The notes: generated by a model not told the origin, from the sequence alone. Numbered from the stretch's first letter, positions 8,640-16,164 are shown. The stretch: DNA of 64,000 nt from Candidatus Saccharimonadota bacterium (GCA_030530425.1 JAUMVA010000002.1:1-64000); one strand, 5' to 3'. Numbers and translations: made by a program.

Positions 8640-10172
8640 ATGCAAAAAATAAATCTCTGGTTAATGACAATTTTAGTGATATTTGGAACTTTATGGGTGA
8701 ATAATTCGCCAGTTAGAGCTGAAGAAAACATTGATCAAACCTTAAATCTGTCGGTTAGTGACTTACGAATTGTCAAGATTCAATTGCGTGACACTAACAA
8801 TGGTAAAATTGATAAAGTTAATCAGTTTGTGGTGATTAAAAATTATGGAGCGGTAGTTAATTTAACTGATTGGCGACTAGAAGTTTATCATGATGGTCAA
8901 CTAAAACGAACTACTACCCTGGAAGGGGCGGAATTACCAACTGGAGCTGTCTTGGTTATAGCTAATAACCAAGCGCTTGCGCAGCCATTTTTAAATGGTG
9001 ACGAGCTGGTACGATATTTTGCAAAAGCTGATCGCCAACAAAATTGGTTGCATGTTAGCAAGGGTAATTATCAATTGCGTTTATTAAAAGGGACTGATTC
9101 AAGCCCTTCTGCCGAGGCAGAATATGTGATAGATAAACTAGATTATGATGTACGTAGTCTGTCGATTGACAGTGCTGGTAATTTAGTTAATAACTGGCAA
9201 ACTTTAACGTCGCGCGATCAAAATGGCGCAGTTTGGTTGAAGACTAGTCAACTACCACTAGTGGAGCTTCCAGAAACGCCATTACCGCAGCTTTGTCTGA
9301 ACGAAAATGAGGAGTTAATTAATGGTAAATGTCTAACAAAATGTGAAGTTGGTTTTCAACGTCAGGGTGAAAACTGCGTGTCGATTTGCAGTGAAGCTCA
9401 GGAACTACTTGCTGGTCGATGTGTCGATAAATGCTCAAGCAAACAAGAACGAGTCAATGATATTTGCGTCGATAAATGTCAATCACCTCAAGTTAGAGTA
9501 AATGGTCAATGTCGGCTAGTATGTGCGGATGGCTATGAGCCTGGATATACTGGCACTTGTGTTAAAAAGTGTGAAAACGGCTACCAACGCAGTCCCGAGA
9601 CCAACCGCTGTAATAAAATTCAGACCATCGGTCAAAAAAACTGCCCCGAGGGTTATTTATTAAACCCAGACACTAATCGTTGTAATAAACTAGCTATTGA
9701 AGAGATAAAAACTTGTCGTGCGGGCTACTATCTTCATCCCGAGACCAACCGCTGCCGTAAAATCCCAGAAGAACCAATAATTTCAGCTTGCCCGGTCGGT
9801 CAGTATCGACATCCCGAGACTAATCGTTGTCGCAAGATTATGTTTGAACCAGAAGCTTGCCAAGATGGTTATGAATTAGGTTTTAATAATAATTGTGTTA
9901 AAAAGTGTGAAAGTGGTTATCAACGCAGTCCAGAAACTAACCGCTGCCGTAAAATTGAAACTGTGTGTCAAGCTGGTTTTACTAAAGATTTAAAAACTGG
10001 TATCTGCGTAAAAGCTGTAGCTGAGACGAAATCTAACCAGACGGGTATAGCGACAACTGACCAGACTAAACAAATTAATTTTGATTGGTTGAAGATTTTA
10101 AACTCACCAATTTCTGGGGCGGTTGCTGCCAGCATTGTTTTTGCGATCTACGATAAACTGTTTAGAAAATAG
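8640..10172 (+). CDS. Secreted/anchored Cys-rich protein with lamin-tail-like domain
   Basis: 510 residues. A signal peptide covers residues 1-27, ending near SPVRAEE. Residues about 38-185 resemble a lamin-tail/LTD beta-sandwich (FVVIKNYGAVVNLTDWRLEV). From about 218 to 455 comes a tandem array of small Cys-rich modules; five carry the near-identical signature (P)E/DTNRC(N/R)K, each preceded by Cys-x-x-Gly. Many cysteines imply disulfide-stabilised knots outside the cell. A final hydrophobic segment plus basic tail (about 486-510) anchors it. No enzyme motif is seen; an adhesive or structural surface role is inferred. ATG 8640 follows an AGGGTGGT motif directly. Confidence 0.78.
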   Translation: MQKINLWLMTILVIFGTLWVNNSPVRAEENIDQTLNLSVSDLRIVKIQLRDTNNGKIDKVNQFVVIKNYGAVVNLTDWRLEVYHDGQLKRTTTLEGAELPTGAVLVIANNQALAQPFLNGDELVRYFAKADRQQNWLHVSKGNYQLRLLKGTDSSPSAEAEYVIDKLDYDVRSLSIDSAGNLVNNWQTLTSRDQNGAVWLKTSQLPLVELPETPLPQLCLNENEELINGKCLTKCEVGFQRQGENCVSICSEAQELLAGRCVDKCSSKQERVNDICVDKCQSPQVRVNGQCRLVCADGYEPGYTGTCVKKCENGYQRSPETNRCNKIQTIGQKNCPEGYLLNPDTNRCNKLAIEEIKTCRAGYYLHPETNRCRKIPEEPIISACPVGQYRHPETNRCRKIMFEPEACQDGYELGFNNNCVKKCESGYQRSPETNRCRKIETVCQAGFTKDLKTGICVKAVAETKSNQTGIATTDQTKQINFDWLKILNSPISGAVAASIVFAIYDKLFRK

Positions 10173-10190
10173 TTCACGACCACTGCTTAC

Positions 10191-10216
10191 GAAAAATCCC
10201 GACTGTCAGAGTCGGG
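10191..10216 (-). terminator. Intrinsic terminator of tRNA-Glu
   Basis: Stem CCCGACT/AGTCGGG followed on the minus strand by ATTTTTC. It lies just downstream of the tRNA-Glu on that strand and also near the 3' end of the plus-strand surface gene. Confidence 0.7.
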
Positions 10217-10224
10217 TGCTTTCG

Positions 10225-10299
10225 TGGTGATCTCACCGGGAATCGAACCCAGATTTACAGGATGAGAACCTGCCGTCCTAACCGTTAGACGATGAGACC
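10225..10299 (-). tRNA. tRNA-Glu(CUC)
   Basis: Acceptor GGTCTCA/TGAGATC with one G-U pair, T-arm GGTTCGATTCC, anticodon loop TTCTCAT giving CUC, CCA encoded. It reads only GAG. Confidence 0.92.
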
Positions 10300-10431
10300 A
10301 ATTTGGTTTATTTTAAAGCATTTTGAGTAAAAAATCAAGTTTACGCTCTTGTGATAGTCGAGCAATCTCTTTAATAATTAACCATAAATATTATAACTAT
10401 TGATTTTATCGGTAGTTTAGCATATATACTA

Positions 10432-10460
10432 TTGACATTTATTTGATTTTATGATAAAAT
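10432..10460 (+). promoter_or_regulatory. Strong promoter of the 10.7-12.3 kb locus
   Basis: Consensus TTGACA (10432-10437), exactly 17 bp, TAAAAT (10455-10460). Transcription would start near 10467, leaving about 210 nt of leader before the first gene. Confidence 0.85.
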
Positions 10461-10466
10461 GTTAGC

Positions 10467-10677
10467 GAATTGGAACTAGTGGCTGGAATAGTCAACAAGC
10501 CAATGAAACTTAACAAATCAGATTATTTCAGAACCGAACGTCTTATGAGGTAGCGTTGTGGTCAGTTTCTTACTGGCTACGACGCTGCTTCATAGGAGCA
10601 GTTCCATGTTTTGTTGATAAAATGGTCTAGTGTGATGACTGGGCTTTGTCGATTTTTAAAAAATAAGGAGGGTTCTT
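10467..10677 (+). promoter_or_regulatory. Long structured 5' leader (possible riboregulator)
   Basis: An outer helix TGGAACT/AGTTCCA (10471-10477 with 10600-10606) encloses a short GGCT/AGCC hairpin (10481-10501), a single-stranded stretch and one long imperfect hairpin at 10544-10594 with TATGA/TCATA at its base and G-U-containing pairs up to a TTCTT loop. TCAACAA at 10492-10498 can pair instead with TTGTTGA at 10611-10617, which offers a second conformation. The leader ends with AAGGAGGG before the first ATG. It matches no riboswitch class I can name. Confidence 0.6.
10513..10530 (+). repeat. 18-bp inverted repeat, left copy
   Basis: The 18 bases at 10513-10530 (ACAAATCAGATTATTTCA) are the exact reverse complement of 12442-12459. 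The copies bracket the two orphan genes; the left one is in the leader RNA. Confidence 0.85.
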
Positions 10678-11112
10678 ATGAAAATTTTTTTATGGTTACT
10701 GAGACTTTGTGGTGAGTTACTTGCTGCAGTTATTGGCTGGGTATTATCAATACAAGGGTTAGTTGTGATTGCTCTTGTGTTACTGATCATCCTTTTGGTT
10801 TTAAACATTAAAAGGATGGTTACTAACCCTACTGTTTCTGCCGATCCGGCTGTTGATTATCTTTCCAAAAAAATCGAGTATGTGAAAACATACTTTAGGT
10901 TTTGGCAGGAAAGAAAACAAGCTAATCAGGCGTTTAAATATTTTTACGCTAAACGCTTGAAAGACTTGGGAAAAGATACTGGTGTTACTAGTGTCGATAG
11001 ACAGATGGATCTGATAATAAAACTACAGAAGCTCGGCTTTGAGTTTGAGCTTAAGCCGGGCGCTGCAGACGATAACAATGCTGATAAAGAGAATATCTCT
11101 GATCAGCAATAA
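10678..11112 (+). CDS. Orphan small membrane protein of SD-led locus
   Basis: 144 residues: a long hydrophobic N-terminal region (about 5-46, one or two membrane helices), a charged helical middle with many Lys/Arg/Gln, and an acidic C-terminus. No family is recognised. It has a full Shine-Dalgarno (AAGGAGGG, 10665-10672), unlike the leaderless housekeeping genes. Five of six arginines use AGA/AGG. It is followed after 16 nt by another membrane-anchored orphan, so the pair is one transcript; a shared membrane complex is plausible but unproven. Confidence 0.7.
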   Translation: MKIFLWLLRLCGELLAAVIGWVLSIQGLVVIALVLLIILLVLNIKRMVTNPTVSADPAVDYLSKKIEYVKTYFRFWQERKQANQAFKYFYAKRLKDLGKDTGVTSVDRQMDLIIKLQKLGFEFELKPGAADDNNADKENISDQQ

Positions 11113-11128
11113 AAAAGGAGGGATTTTT

Positions 11129-12343
11129 ATGAAGAATAAGATATTCACCGCGATTGCGGTGTTATTAGGCATTTTTGTTGCCCTTGGTGTAGTTGGTGTA
11201 ATTATCAACTACTACGAGGCGCAGCAGCCTGTAGTGATTGATAATAGCCAAAAAGGCTCGGAAGATAGCCCAGTTGTTGACGAGCCTAACCCTGCCGATC
11301 CAGGATCCTGGAAAATGGATCTTGAAGTTGGCAATGGTCACACCTTCGGTGGTGACACCAAGGTGCTGACCGACGGATTTCAATCTATCCGTCAGGCTAA
11401 GAATAAGAAACAGGCTCGCAAGGCGCTTGATGATCTAATTGAGGTTATTAAGCGTAGCCCAAAAGCCCTTGCGGGCTATGTGAAGGTCTTCTTGGGAAAG
11501 GAGGTAAAAGCAAGAGACCTTTACAAAAAAAATAAGGTCGGCGAAGCCTGGGCAACTGACAAGGCCATTGACCTTGTTGATGAGCTAAAGCTCTATTTAG
11601 CGGCAGCGAAAATCAGCAAGGCCGATGCCCCAAAGACTGGTTTTTCTAATACCGGTATTAATAAGACCGGTTTTGTCCAGTCTCGTCAGCCTGGCATCAC
11701 CGGTGATCGCTCGTCGGTCAAGATCGTTGGCGTTAACGGTAAGACAGTTTATGTTTTAGCCAGATGCGCCAACCCGGTCGTGAAAAAGAAAGTCTTCCCT
11801 AAGGGGCAGACCGACGAGCACGAACCGGATGGATCCGAGGTGAAGAAAAAGCCTCAGGACCCAGATCCAAAAACTAACGAGGAAGAACCGGATGGTTCTG
11901 AGCAGCCAAAATTATCCCAGAAGTCCAAAAAGAAAGAGGACTATGGGATGATTCAGGGGGCTCCCGAAGCCGAAACTACTGGGGAAACAACAGCCCCTGT
12001 AGATAAGGCTAGGGAGCCTGGGGAGAGTAGCATTCTCGACAACGAGAAGGCTGCGGCTCAGAATCTGACAGTAACTGGTGCTGCCGACACCAAGGATATC
12101 GGCAAGCTGGTAAAAGATGCTGTTGGTGGCCAGTCACAGGTCTATGTGCCTAACACTGGTGATACTAACAGTCCTGGTCGGGCGACTACGACAGTAATTG
12201 TCGACCAGGGAGGAGATACCAACAAAGATGTGACCAACAATGTTGGTGACACATCAGTTCCAGTTGGTGTCCCAACTGATCTGCCACCAGCTACTGACGG
12301 TAACGATAATGGAGTCGTTCGCGGCTCCGTGCCTATAGATTAA
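11129..12343 (+). CDS. Orphan membrane-anchored protein with acidic Pro/Thr-rich tail
   Basis: The start is set at ATG 11129 because AAAGGAGG (11115-11122) lies 6 nt before it; the frame opens further upstream at 11039 but that overlaps the previous gene. 404 residues: one N-terminal membrane helix (about 4-29), a helical Lys-rich domain (about 75-165), a small segment with KIVGVNGKTVYVLARCANPV (around 190-210), then a long disordered Glu/Asp/Pro/Thr-rich tail containing two EPDGSE motifs. The DNA is noticeably more G+C-rich than its surroundings (GCC, CTG, GGC codons). No family is recognised. Composition and the flanking inverted repeats suggest a separate origin from the neighbours. Confidence 0.72.
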   Translation: MKNKIFTAIAVLLGIFVALGVVGVIINYYEAQQPVVIDNSQKGSEDSPVVDEPNPADPGSWKMDLEVGNGHTFGGDTKVLTDGFQSIRQAKNKKQARKALDDLIEVIKRSPKALAGYVKVFLGKEVKARDLYKKNKVGEAWATDKAIDLVDELKLYLAAAKISKADAPKTGFSNTGINKTGFVQSRQPGITGDRSSVKIVGVNGKTVYVLARCANPVVKKKVFPKGQTDEHEPDGSEVKKKPQDPDPKTNEEEPDGSEQPKLSQKSKKKEDYGMIQGAPEAETTGETTAPVDKAREPGESSILDNEKAAAQNLTVTGAADTKDIGKLVKDAVGGQSQVYVPNTGDTNSPGRATTTVIVDQGGDTNKDVTNNVGDTSVPVGVPTDLPPATDGNDNGVVRGSVPID

Positions 12344-12355
12344 CAAGCATGGATT

Positions 12356-12424
12356 GACTCGCGAAGCATCACCTTCGCGGGTCATGGTTAGTTCTTTAAA
12401 GCTGGAGGTCTTCGGATCTCCAGC
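12356..12424 (+). other. Two stable 3' hairpins, one with UUCG tetraloop
   Basis: Hairpin 1: GACTCGCGAAG (12356-12366) with CTTCGCGGGTC (12373-12383). Hairpin 2: GCTGGAGGTC (12401-12410), loop TTCG, GATCTCCAGC (12415-12424), a 10-bp stem closed by the very stable C(UUCG)G tetraloop. Neither is followed by a T-run, so they do not look like ordinary terminators; they may protect the 3' end or belong to a structured RNA. Confidence 0.7.
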
Positions 12425-12441
12425 AAAACCAAGTTAAGTTT

Positions 12442-12459
12442 TGAAATAATCTGATTTGT
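12442..12459 (-). repeat. 18-bp inverted repeat, right copy
   Basis: Exact reverse complement of 10513-10530, located 99 nt past the stop of the second gene and after two stable hairpins. It could be a cassette end or allow the 5' leader and 3' region of one long RNA to pair. Confidence 0.85.
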
Positions 12460-12493
12460 GAGTTGTTAAAATAATAAAATAAGCATTATACTA

Positions 12494-12522
12494 TTTACTT
12501 TTTATCAAGTTTATGGTATAAT
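12494..12522 (+). promoter_or_regulatory. Promoter of the DUF11-type surface protein
   Basis: TTTACT (12494-12499), 17-bp spacer, TATAAT (12517-12522) with extended TGG. The leader of about 45 nt has a small GCCAG/CTGGC hairpin and AGGGAG 8 nt before the ATG. Confidence 0.75.
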
Positions 12523-12575
12523 ATAGATATAATATTATTAAGAAGCCAGGTGAGAGCTGGCAGGGAGACAAAATA

Positions 12576-13805
12576 ATGAGGAATACTATCGGTGGAATGT
12601 TCCACTCAAAAGCTATGTTAGCGAGCCTGTTAGTACTCGTTGGCGTGGTGATAACTAGTGCGTTGGCACAAGCTTGGGGTCCAAGTCGTAATACTTTTAC
12701 AACTGAGCGACCAGCAAACTACATCACTTTTAACTCAATTACTAACAGTCCATATGGCGACGAACGTAACTTCGTCCGCATCAAAGATGCAAGCCAACCA
12801 GATTCAACTTATGCGAATAGTATTAAGTTGGAACCAGGAAAGACGTATGAAGTTTATACTTATTTCCACAACAACGCAGCAGCTAATTTAAATCTAGTTG
12901 CTGAGAACACCAAGCTTAAGACTTACATTCCAAATGAGATGAAAGCTGGTCAACAAGCGCGTATTGACAGCAGAATTTCTGCTTCAAACGCTACTCCGAA
13001 CGAAGTTTATGACGAAGCTTTCGTCTCAACTGACAGCGATGTTGCTTTGCGATATGTTGAAGGTTCGGCTAAATTAACTACCAAAAAAGTTTCAAATGTG
13101 CCGTTGCCATTTGCCGAAATGATCGGTGCTGGAACTTTGATCGGTACTTACGGTCGAGACGGTCGGGTGCCTGGATGTAATGAATTTTCAGGTTACGTAA
13201 CTTACCAATTCAAAGTTGTTCAACCAAACTTCACCATTCAAAAAGATGTGCGTGTAGCTGGTCAAACTAATTGGACAAATGATCTTAAGGACGTAAAAGC
13301 TGGTGATACATTAGAATACCGCGTAGTTTATACCAATACTGGTAGTATCACACAAAATAATGTGGCTATCAAAGATGCTTTGCCAAAAGGTTTAACTTAT
13401 GTTGCCGGTAGTGCTGAAATGCGTAACGCCGCAACTAATGGCTATACTAAATTATCTGCAAGTGCGGAAAAGTATTTCCAAGAACATGGTTGGATCAAAA
13501 TTGGTAACTACGAACCAGGAACAAACGCAATCGTACGATATAAATTAAAAGTTGAAACTGCTGACAACATGAATTGTGGTGTTAATACTTATACAAATAT
13601 CGTTTCAGCCGTAACTGAAAACGGAACTAAACAAGCTGCCGCTAAAGTTACTGCTCATAAACAATGTGAAAAACCAACTACTCCTACGGTAAATACACCA
13701 AAAGAGTTAGCAAAGACTGGTATGGGTGAAAACTTGATCGGCATGATTGGTTTGATCTCACTAGTGGGTAGCGCGGTTTACTACATTAACAGCCGTAAGG
13801 CTTAA
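12576..13805 (+). CDS. Cell-surface protein with DUF11-type repeat and sortase-like tail
   Basis: 409 residues. Signal peptide to about residue 33 (Leu/Val-rich core, cut near ALAQAWG). The middle is beta-rich; about 235-345 fits the DUF11/isopeptide-type repeat seen in Gram-positive surface proteins (LEYRVVYTNTGSITQNNV, then ALPKGLTYVAGS). The C-terminus has LAKTG, a hydrophobic helix and a short basic end, the organisation of an LPXTG sorting signal with Ala in place of Pro. No sortase gene is in the window. It has both a strong promoter and a Shine-Dalgarno, so it is probably abundant. Confidence 0.82.
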   Translation: MRNTIGGMFHSKAMLASLLVLVGVVITSALAQAWGPSRNTFTTERPANYITFNSITNSPYGDERNFVRIKDASQPDSTYANSIKLEPGKTYEVYTYFHNNAAANLNLVAENTKLKTYIPNEMKAGQQARIDSRISASNATPNEVYDEAFVSTDSDVALRYVEGSAKLTTKKVSNVPLPFAEMIGAGTLIGTYGRDGRVPGCNEFSGYVTYQFKVVQPNFTIQKDVRVAGQTNWTNDLKDVKAGDTLEYRVVYTNTGSITQNNVAIKDALPKGLTYVAGSAEMRNAATNGYTKLSASAEKYFQEHGWIKIGNYEPGTNAIVRYKLKVETADNMNCGVNTYTNIVSAVTENGTKQAAAKVTAHKQCEKPTTPTVNTPKELAKTGMGENLIGMIGLISLVGSAVYYINSRKA

Positions 13806-13831
13806 GCTCTGACCGCTGCCACTATCTGAAT

Positions 13832-13866
13832 AATAAATCGCCTCTCTAAAAGAGGCGATTTATTTT
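13832..13866 (+). terminator. Intrinsic terminator after surface protein gene
   Basis: Stem ATAAATCGCCTCT (13833-13845) with AGAGGCGATTTAT (13851-13863), then T residues. Confidence 0.85.
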
Positions 13867-13897
13867 AGCAAAATAAATAATATGGTATAATTAGCTT

Positions 13898-14290
13898 ATG
13901 ATGAAAAAAATCGTGATCGTTGAAGATGATCTAGCAATCAGTCAAATGTATCGCATGAAATTTGAGAGCGATGGGTTTGAAGTTTTTTTGGCGGATAATG
14001 GTAAAACTGGACTAGAATTGATTGAACAAATCTATCCAGACATTATTTTACTGGATTTAATTATGCCAGAAATGAGTGGCGGGGAAATGCTAGCTATCTT
14101 GCGAACTAAAGAAGCGTTCCTAAAAACACCAGTAGTAATTCTAACTAACACCGAATCAGAAAAAAGTGAAGTTGAGGCTCGAATGATGGGGATTTCTGCT
14201 TATATTGTTAAAGCTAATGAAACTCCAACTCAAGTTGTCGCCAAGGTTCGTGATATTTTAAACCTGGCAGAATCTAACGATAAGCGTTAA
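13898..14290 (+). CDS. CheY-like stand-alone response regulator
   Basis: 130 residues, a receiver domain only, without an output domain. Acidic pocket E9-D10-D11, phospho-acceptor D53 in LLDLIMP, Thr83 and the conserved Lys105 are all present. No histidine kinase is adjacent. In this lineage such proteins are often near type IV pili or motility genes, but the link here is inference only. It is leaderless: TATAAT at 13886-13891 ends 6 nt before ATG 13898. Confidence 0.93.
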   Translation: MMKKIVIVEDDLAISQMYRMKFESDGFEVFLADNGKTGLELIEQIYPDIILLDLIMPEMSGGEMLAILRTKEAFLKTPVVILTNTESEKSEVEARMMGISAYIVKANETPTQVVAKVRDILNLAESNDKR

Positions 14291-14356
14291 TAACGGTTTT
14301 ATAGGCTTTATTTTTCGCATTTGAAGTGTTATAATAAAGCTATTCTTGGTCAACGC

Positions 14357-14433
14357 GCGCCTGTAGCTCAGTGGATTAGAGTAGCTGGCTTCGAACCAGT
14401 TGGTCGGGGGTTCGAGTCCCTCCAGGCGTACCA
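14357..14433 (+). tRNA. tRNA-Arg(UCG)
   Basis: Acceptor GCGCCTG/CAGGCGT, T-arm GGTTCGAGTCC, anticodon loop CTTCGAA giving UCG. CCA encoded. A TATAAT box lies about 20 nt upstream. Confidence 0.93.
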
Positions 14434-14446
14434 TTTCAGAGATATT

Positions 14447-14482
14447 AAAATGAAGCCATATGTGCATGGCTTCATTTTTTGT
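14447..14482 (+). terminator. Terminator after tRNA-Arg
   Basis: Stem AAAATGAAGCCAT (14447-14459) with ATGGCTTCATTTT (14466-14478) and a T-run. Confidence 0.85.
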
Positions 14483-14491
14483 TGCTATCTT

Positions 14492-15124
14492 TTAGAAGTC
14501 TAAACTATTAAATAAGCTTGGTGTATTATGACCTGCTGGCGAACCATTAAATAAGCTGCTGGACATTAAATCAGTAATTGGCTCGATGATTAAGTCTATG
14601 TCTTTAAAGATTAAGCGAACGACAATTAAACAACTAATAAAGAAAATGACGCCCGCGATTGCATTTAGGTAGATTTTTTGATTGCCAGTTAAACCGATTT
14701 CATGATTGATACCCTCATAAAAAATTGGTGATGAATACAATACAATTAAGAAAGATAAAAGCCCGCCAATAACAAGATTAAAGCGAGAAATAATCGATGC
14801 TACAAAACTAGCTATAATTAACGGAGTAGAAACCAGTGCTATAGTAGCGGCTAATCGAGAAAAACTGACTTTATCTTGTTTAAAAATTTGGCTAGCGATG
14901 TAATAAGCTAATGCTAGAATCGCTACAAATCCGATAAAGAAAAGAATTGGATAGATTAAGAAATCAAAGTATTTGAAGTCTTCAAGATTGTTCCATTGAA
15001 TTTTGTTTTTGCATACGCGTTTGGCAGTACTAAAAAGCCCACCTCCAGCCAGTGAAATTTTAATTTCATTAAATTTGCAATAAAGACAGTATGCTTTCGC
15101 TTACGCTACTCGGCTAATATTCAT
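14492..15124 (-). pseudogene. Multi-pass membrane protein gene interrupted by an in-frame TAA
   Basis: From ATG at 15124 the minus strand reads seven codons (MNISRVA), then TAA (15101-15103), then about 200 more open codons in the same frame. These encode a short segment with CLYC, then five or so membrane helices of the kind found in Yip1-like proteins, ending at 14492. No ATG, GTG or TTG lies between the stop and the first membrane helix. The likeliest reading is a recent nonsense mutation; a non-canonical start (CTG/ATT) or readthrough is possible. The family assignment is tentative. Confidence 0.6.
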
Positions 15125-15233
15125 GCTGTCGTTTTTAAAGTAAAGTCTCGACTAATGGTTCAAGCTAAAATCTTTCATACGGAGCTAACGGTCGTCGATT
15201 GCGTTTATGATTGACGTATCGAAAAAAATAAAA

Positions 15234-15254
15234 ACTCGCAGAGCTACTGCGAGT
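15234..15254 (-). terminator. Second terminator downstream of tRNA-Lys
   Basis: ACTCGCA/TGCGAGT stem followed on the minus strand by a T-rich stretch. It lies between tRNA-Lys and the disrupted membrane gene. Confidence 0.65.
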
Positions 15255-15258
15255 AAAT

Positions 15259-15280
15259 AAAAAACACCTAAGGGTGTTAT
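15259..15280 (-). terminator. First terminator downstream of tRNA-Lys
   Basis: AACACC/GGTGTT stem followed by TTTTTT on the minus strand, 9 nt after the tRNA end. Confidence 0.7.
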
Positions 15281-15288
15281 CGTAGTTT

Positions 15289-15365
15289 TGGAGGAGCTGG
15301 AGGGGCTTGAACCCTCGACACCCTGCTTAAGAGGCAGGTGCTCTAACCAGCTGAGCTACAGCTCC
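15289..15365 (-). tRNA. tRNA-Lys(CUU)
   Basis: Acceptor GGAGCTG/CAGCTCC, T-arm GGTTCAAGCCC, anticodon loop CTCTTAA giving CUU. CCA encoded. Position 73 reads as U, unusual for lysine tRNA. Confidence 0.9.
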
Positions 15366-15415
15366 GTACAAATGTGTATTATACGCTTTCTATCTTAAAT
15401 TGCAAGTCTTGTTAA

Positions 15416-15441
15416 TTAAAAGCACCTCTAAAAGAGGTGCT
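15416..15441 (-). terminator. Terminator of the degenerate tmk gene
   Basis: AGCACCTCT (15421-15429) with AGAGGTGCT (15433-15441); on the minus strand TTTTAA follows the stem. Confidence 0.8.
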
Positions 15442-15446
15442 AAAGC

Positions 15447-16083
15447 CTAGAGAAGCTGTTTAATGTGTTGCCAAGTGCTTTCGACGGCAGTGCTCATCGT
15501 AGAGACACTTAATAGAGGTGCCTTACAGATACTTGCCAGATTCTCATAACTATTTTCAATCTCATTACACCATCCATAGCTATGTTTTTCCATACAAGCA
15601 TGGATGCTACTTTTTATCACAATTGTTAATTGTGATAGCGTGTGCTCGTCCTTAATGCTTCCGTCCAAAAAAAAATAGCACTTCTGACAGATTAACGTTT
15701 TCGTTTTTACTGTCAATGATGGCCGCTAGGTCTAGCCCTGTAGAAATCACCCAGAACCCATTGTCTAGATACTTTTTTACATCGAGCCATCGTTCTGTTC
15801 TGGCAGCGATGACAGGCATTAGAGACACTCTGTTGAGAATATTTAGAGCTGGATCATTAATGATTTCAATAATTGTCTTACTGATTGACTCATTAATGAC
15901 ATCTTCAAGCTTTACTACATTGACCTTATACTGTTTCAGTTTTTTAACAATGGTGTCTTGAAGCTCTTTTTTCTTTTCTTCATCAAAACCTTCAACAACA
16001 ATGTAATTGCCTCTGGATATGTTTTGACAACATTTTGAGGTATTTGTTTTGAAAGTTGGGTTAAATTTTAAATAGCTACTCAT
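15447..16083 (-). pseudogene. Degenerate thymidylate kinase paralogue, frameshifted at A9
   Basis: Two overlapping minus-strand frames (16083-15652 and 15716-15447) join into one Tmk-like protein if one base is skipped in the nine-A run at 15667-15675. The joined product then reads VLFFLDGSI, matching the Tmk strand before the LID region. Other matches to Tmk: YIVVEGFD at the P-loop strand, NDPALN, AARTERW, and DNGFWVIS. But the P-loop is destroyed (GFDEEKKK instead of GGDGxGKT) and the DR(Y/H) motif is lost, so it cannot bind ATP normally. Promoter (TTGCTT-N17-TATAAT), AAAGGAGG and terminator are intact. Either a decaying gene or a pseudoenzyme made by slippage on the homopolymer. Confidence 0.75.
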
Positions 16084-16118
16084 ATTTCCTCCTTTGATAA
16101 TGAATTAGTAACCTTATT

Positions 16119-16147
16119 ATTATACCATAAAAACAATAAAAAAGCAA
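16119..16147 (-). promoter_or_regulatory. Promoter of the degenerate tmk gene
   Basis: On the minus strand TTGCTT (16142-16147), 17 bp, TATAAT (16119-16124), extended TGG. A 30-nt leader with AAAGGAGG precedes the ATG at 16083. Confidence 0.8.
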
Positions 16148-16164
16148 TATGAAGTACTGGAAAA

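Noticed and set aside
11039-11128. Upstream extension of the 404-residue orphan protein
   Set aside because: It would overlap the preceding gene and precede the clear AAAGGAGG at 11115-11122; ATG 11129 is preferred.
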